Shown here piece after piece: positions 62,403-64,000 of a DNA stretch of 64,000 nt. The stretch spans positions 124,001 through 188,000 of the forward strand of contig ONDM01000002.1 in the NCBI GenBank assembly GCA_900316585.1, written 5' to 3'. How positions within the stretch are numbered: the stretch's first letter is position 1; each line of letters starts with the position of its first letter. The position numbers and the translations under genes were made by a program. The notes beneath the pieces are model-generated. The model was not told the origin of the DNA, searched no databases, and worked only from the letters and a program-made list of their open reading frames with translations. Origin of the DNA: an uncultured Prevotellaceae bacterium. GTDB lineage: Bacteria; Bacteroidota; Bacteroidia; Bacteroidales; Bacteroidaceae.

Positions 62403-62440
62403 CAAAGTTAGTCAAATCTCAAGAAACTGAGCTATCTTTG
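62403..62440. promoter_or_regulatory. Back-to-back -7 boxes for engB and recR
   Basis: On the minus strand TAACTTTG at 62410-62403 faces engB; on the plus strand TATCTTTG at 62433-62440 faces recR. Both match TAnnTTTG, and their centres are 30 bp apart, so polymerase binding at one may compete with the other. Neither has a clear TTTG -33 element. Confidence 0.6.
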
Positions 62441-62457
62441 CAGAAAAATAATACAAA

Positions 62458-63075
62458 ATGGAACAACAATATCCGTCTAAGTTGCTGGAAAATGCGGTGG
62501 AAGAGTTTGCCAAACTGCCGGGAATCGGAAGGAAGACAGCTCTTCGGCTGGTGCTCCACCTGCTGCGTCAGGAACCCCAGGTGATCCGTAATTTTGCCGA
62601 TGCCCTGCTCACGCTCTCCAGCGAAGTGAAACACTGCAAGGTGTGTCACAATATATCCGATACGGAGGTGTGCCCCATCTGCTCCAACCCGAAGCGTGAT
62701 GCTACTACGGTGTGCGTGGTGGAGAATATTCAGGATGTGATGGCGGTGGAAAATACCCAGCAGTTCAGTGGGCTTTACCATGTGCTGGGAGGCTCTATCT
62801 CACCTATGGACGGTATCGGGCCATCGGACCTGGAGATAGAGAGTCTGGTGGAGCGTGTAAAGGCCGGAGGCATCGATGAGGTAATCCTGGCACTGAGCAG
62901 CACCATGGAGGGCGATACCACCAATTTCTATATCTACCGCAAACTGTCTGGCCTGCCGGTAAAGGTAAGCATAATAGCACGGGGAATAGCCGTGGGAGAC
63001 GAGTTGCAGTATGCCGATGAGGTGACCTTGGGGCGCAGCATTGTGAACCGGACGGAGTTCAATGGTAAATATTAA
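62458..63075 (+). CDS. recR: Recombination mediator RecR
   Basis: 205 residues. Helix-hairpin-helix [17 protein letters not shown], four-cysteine zinc finger (CKVC ... CPIC), and Toprim domain starting [16 protein letters not shown] with the Walker B-like region [10 protein letters not shown]. RecR with RecO loads RecA on gapped DNA. Length is the family norm. Confidence 0.96.
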   Translation: MEQQYPSKLLENAVEEFAKLPGIGRKTALRLVLHLLRQEPQVIRNFADALLTLSSEVKHCKVCHNISDTEVCPICSNPKRDATTVCVVENIQDVMAVENTQQFSGLYHVLGGSISPMDGIGPSDLEIESLVERVKAGGIDEVILALSSTMEGDTTNFYIYRKLSGLPVKVSIIARGIAVGDELQYADEVTLGRSIVNRTEFNGKY

Positions 63076-63085
63076 AAAAGAGGTT

Positions 63086-63508
63086 ATGAAGATACTGAAA
63101 ATACAGTTTTGGGGTATCATTTTGGTGAATGTGCTGATTCTGGTCCTGTTCATGACGGGCTTGCTGCCACAGGGATACTTTGCGACAGACAAGAATATGA
63201 TTTATGTTCTTAGCGTGGCGTGTGTGTTCATTCCGCTAGGTGATATCTATTTATCCTGGAGGATGCTAGGCACTGCCAAGGCGAAGAAACAGGTAAGAGA
63301 GCAAGGCTTCATCCTGTATAGTGTGAAGTGCCAGATTCGTATTATCCTGATGCTAGCGGCCACTGTGATGACCCTAGTGAGCTACTTCCTCACCCTGGAA
63401 ACATCCATCGGGTTCTGCTGGCTCATCTCCATGCTGGCCCTGTGGCTGGTCTATCCTTCCATGAAAGAGTATAATTCAATCGTAAACGGGGATGAGACTG
63501 CTGAGTGA
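63086..63508 (+). CDS. Integral membrane protein of unknown function
   Basis: 140 residues from ATG 63086, which has AAAGAGG close upstream; an ATG at 63062 would overlap recR. Four hydrophobic segments are visible (WGIILVNVLILVLFM, MIYVLSVACVFIPLGDIYL, IILMLAATVMTLVSYF, GFCWLISMLALWLVY). I do not recognise a family. The gene overlaps the GNAT gene by 17 bp. Confidence 0.75.
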   Translation: MKILKIQFWGIILVNVLILVLFMTGLLPQGYFATDKNMIYVLSVACVFIPLGDIYLSWRMLGTAKAKKQVREQGFILYSVKCQIRIILMLAATVMTLVSYFLTLETSIGFCWLISMLALWLVYPSMKEYNSIVNGDETAE

Positions 63509-64000
63509 CGACGTGCTGTACCTGCGGCCTGTGGAGCCGGAGGACCTGGAGTTGCTTTACCGGGAGGAGAACGACTCCTCCATCTGGTGGCTAGGTGAGC
63601 AGACGGGACCTTACAGTAGGTTCCTGCTGCGTCAGTATCTGGCTGATGTGACGGGCGACATCTACACCGACCGCCAGCTGAGGCTGGTAGCCGTGCGTTG
63701 TGCTGATGATATGCCCGTGGGACTGGTGGACCTTTCCAACTTCTCTCCGCAGCATCTTAGGGCAGAAGTAGGAGTGCTGGTCTTCCCAGAGTTCAGGAAC
63801 CAAGGTCATGCCCTACGTATGCTGAGGCTGTTGGAAGACTTTGCCAGAGAGCATCTCAGACTGCATCAGCTCTATGCTTTCACGCCTATAATCAATGAGG
63901 CAGCTGTGGAGCTGTTCCGGAACCAAGGTTTCACGCAGGGTTATGTGCTCAAGGACTGGCTGCTGCTGGCCGATGGCCATGCCGATGCCCTGCTGATGCA
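63492..64000 (+). CDS. GNAT-family acetyltransferase, cut by the window end
   Basis: The frame from ATG 63492 stays open to the last base, giving 169 residues. It matches the SpeG/RimJ-like GNAT layout: VLYLRPVEPEDLELLYREEN at the start, a strand with MPVGLVDLSNF, the acetyl-CoA loop region EFRNQGHALRMLRLLEDF, and AFTPIINEAAVELFRNQGF. It acetylates an amine such as a polyamine or protein N terminus; substrate is open. The 17-bp overlap with the preceding gene suggests coupled translation. Confidence 0.85.
   Translation, partial: MRLLSDDVLYLRPVEPEDLELLYREENDSSIWWLGEQTGPYSRFLLRQYLADVTGDIYTDRQLRLVAVRCADDMPVGLVDLSNFSPQHLRAEVGVLVFPEFRNQGHALRMLRLLEDFAREHLRLHQLYAFTPIINEAAVELFRNQGFTQGYVLKDWLLLADGHADALLM

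Noticed and set aside
1..64000. tRNA, rRNA or tmRNA genes
   Set aside because: No cloverleaf-like GGTTC/TTCGA arrangement or rRNA signature was found in the intergenic gaps; they are short or AT-rich.

Overview
The window is chromosomal DNA from a member of the Bacteroidota, most likely order Bacteroidales (Bacteroides/Prevotella-like). The evidence is a SusC/SusD pair, Bacteroidetes-only families (DUF4837, DUF5686, DUF4421), many short-lipobox lipoproteins, and Bacteroidetes-type promoters (TTTG, about 20 bp, TAnnTTTG) in front of several genes. I see no insertion sequence, prophage, CRISPR array, rRNA or tRNA. Genus cannot be settled by eye.

Region 1 (1-30189) is a peptidoglycan/muropeptide salvage island. 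A plus-strand trio encodes an NlpC/P60 peptidase, an L-Ala-D/L-Glu-type epimerase and a transglutaminase-like lipoprotein. Facing it is a nine-gene minus-strand operon (19097 down to 3966): zinc amidase, metallophosphatase/beta-propeller, AmpG-like permease, NamZ-like exo-muramidase (DUF1343), FAD/Fe-S D-lactate-type dehydrogenase, MurT-like membrane protein, MurK-like sugar kinase, MurQ etherase, and a beta-lactamase-fold/SGNH fusion. Divergent from it is a SusC/SusD pair. A second minus-strand operon follows: a divergent AmpG paralogue, a SpoIID/LytB protein, and a glycosyltransferase fused to a GalT/HIT-like domain. Together the genes can cover outer-membrane capture, periplasmic trimming, inner-membrane uptake, MurNAc phosphorylation, lactyl-ether cleavage and oxidation of the D-lactate released.

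Region 2 (30307-40520) starts with rlmN and a DUF4837 lipoprotein. A PdxA-like gene that lacks the usual metal-binding histidines then leads a tightly overlapping set: nucleotidyltransferase, ATP-grasp ligase, CDP-alcohol phosphotransferase, LPG-flippase-type membrane protein and HAD phosphatase. I read this as a candidate undescribed pathway for a polar lipid or phosphodiester head group. A DUF5686 outer-membrane protein follows.

Region 3 (40528-53449) is metabolic and redox: a FucP-type sugar permease, YCII, a two-cysteine OhrR-type regulator with paired operators, an AraC regulator, an alginate-export-type porin, a GH28 protein, and several flavin or oxidoreductase proteins, three of them with export signals. 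A periplasmic S41 protease follows.

Region 4 (53450-54582) is a gene-free kilobase with dense structure: six helically phased ~21-bp repeats, eight GTGTCA motifs forming a large inverted repeat around a perfect 38-bp AT palindrome, a 22-bp repeat also found 35 kb away upstream of susC, and a promoter that may drive a small RNA.

Region 5 (54583-64000) holds an orphan gene, an AraC/DUF4421/acetyltransferase operon, a metallo-beta-lactamase-fold protein, an operon from engB through a PfkB kinase, a 58-residue membrane protein and a beta-barrel to a metallophosphoesterase, then recR, a membrane protein and a GNAT acetyltransferase cut by the window end.
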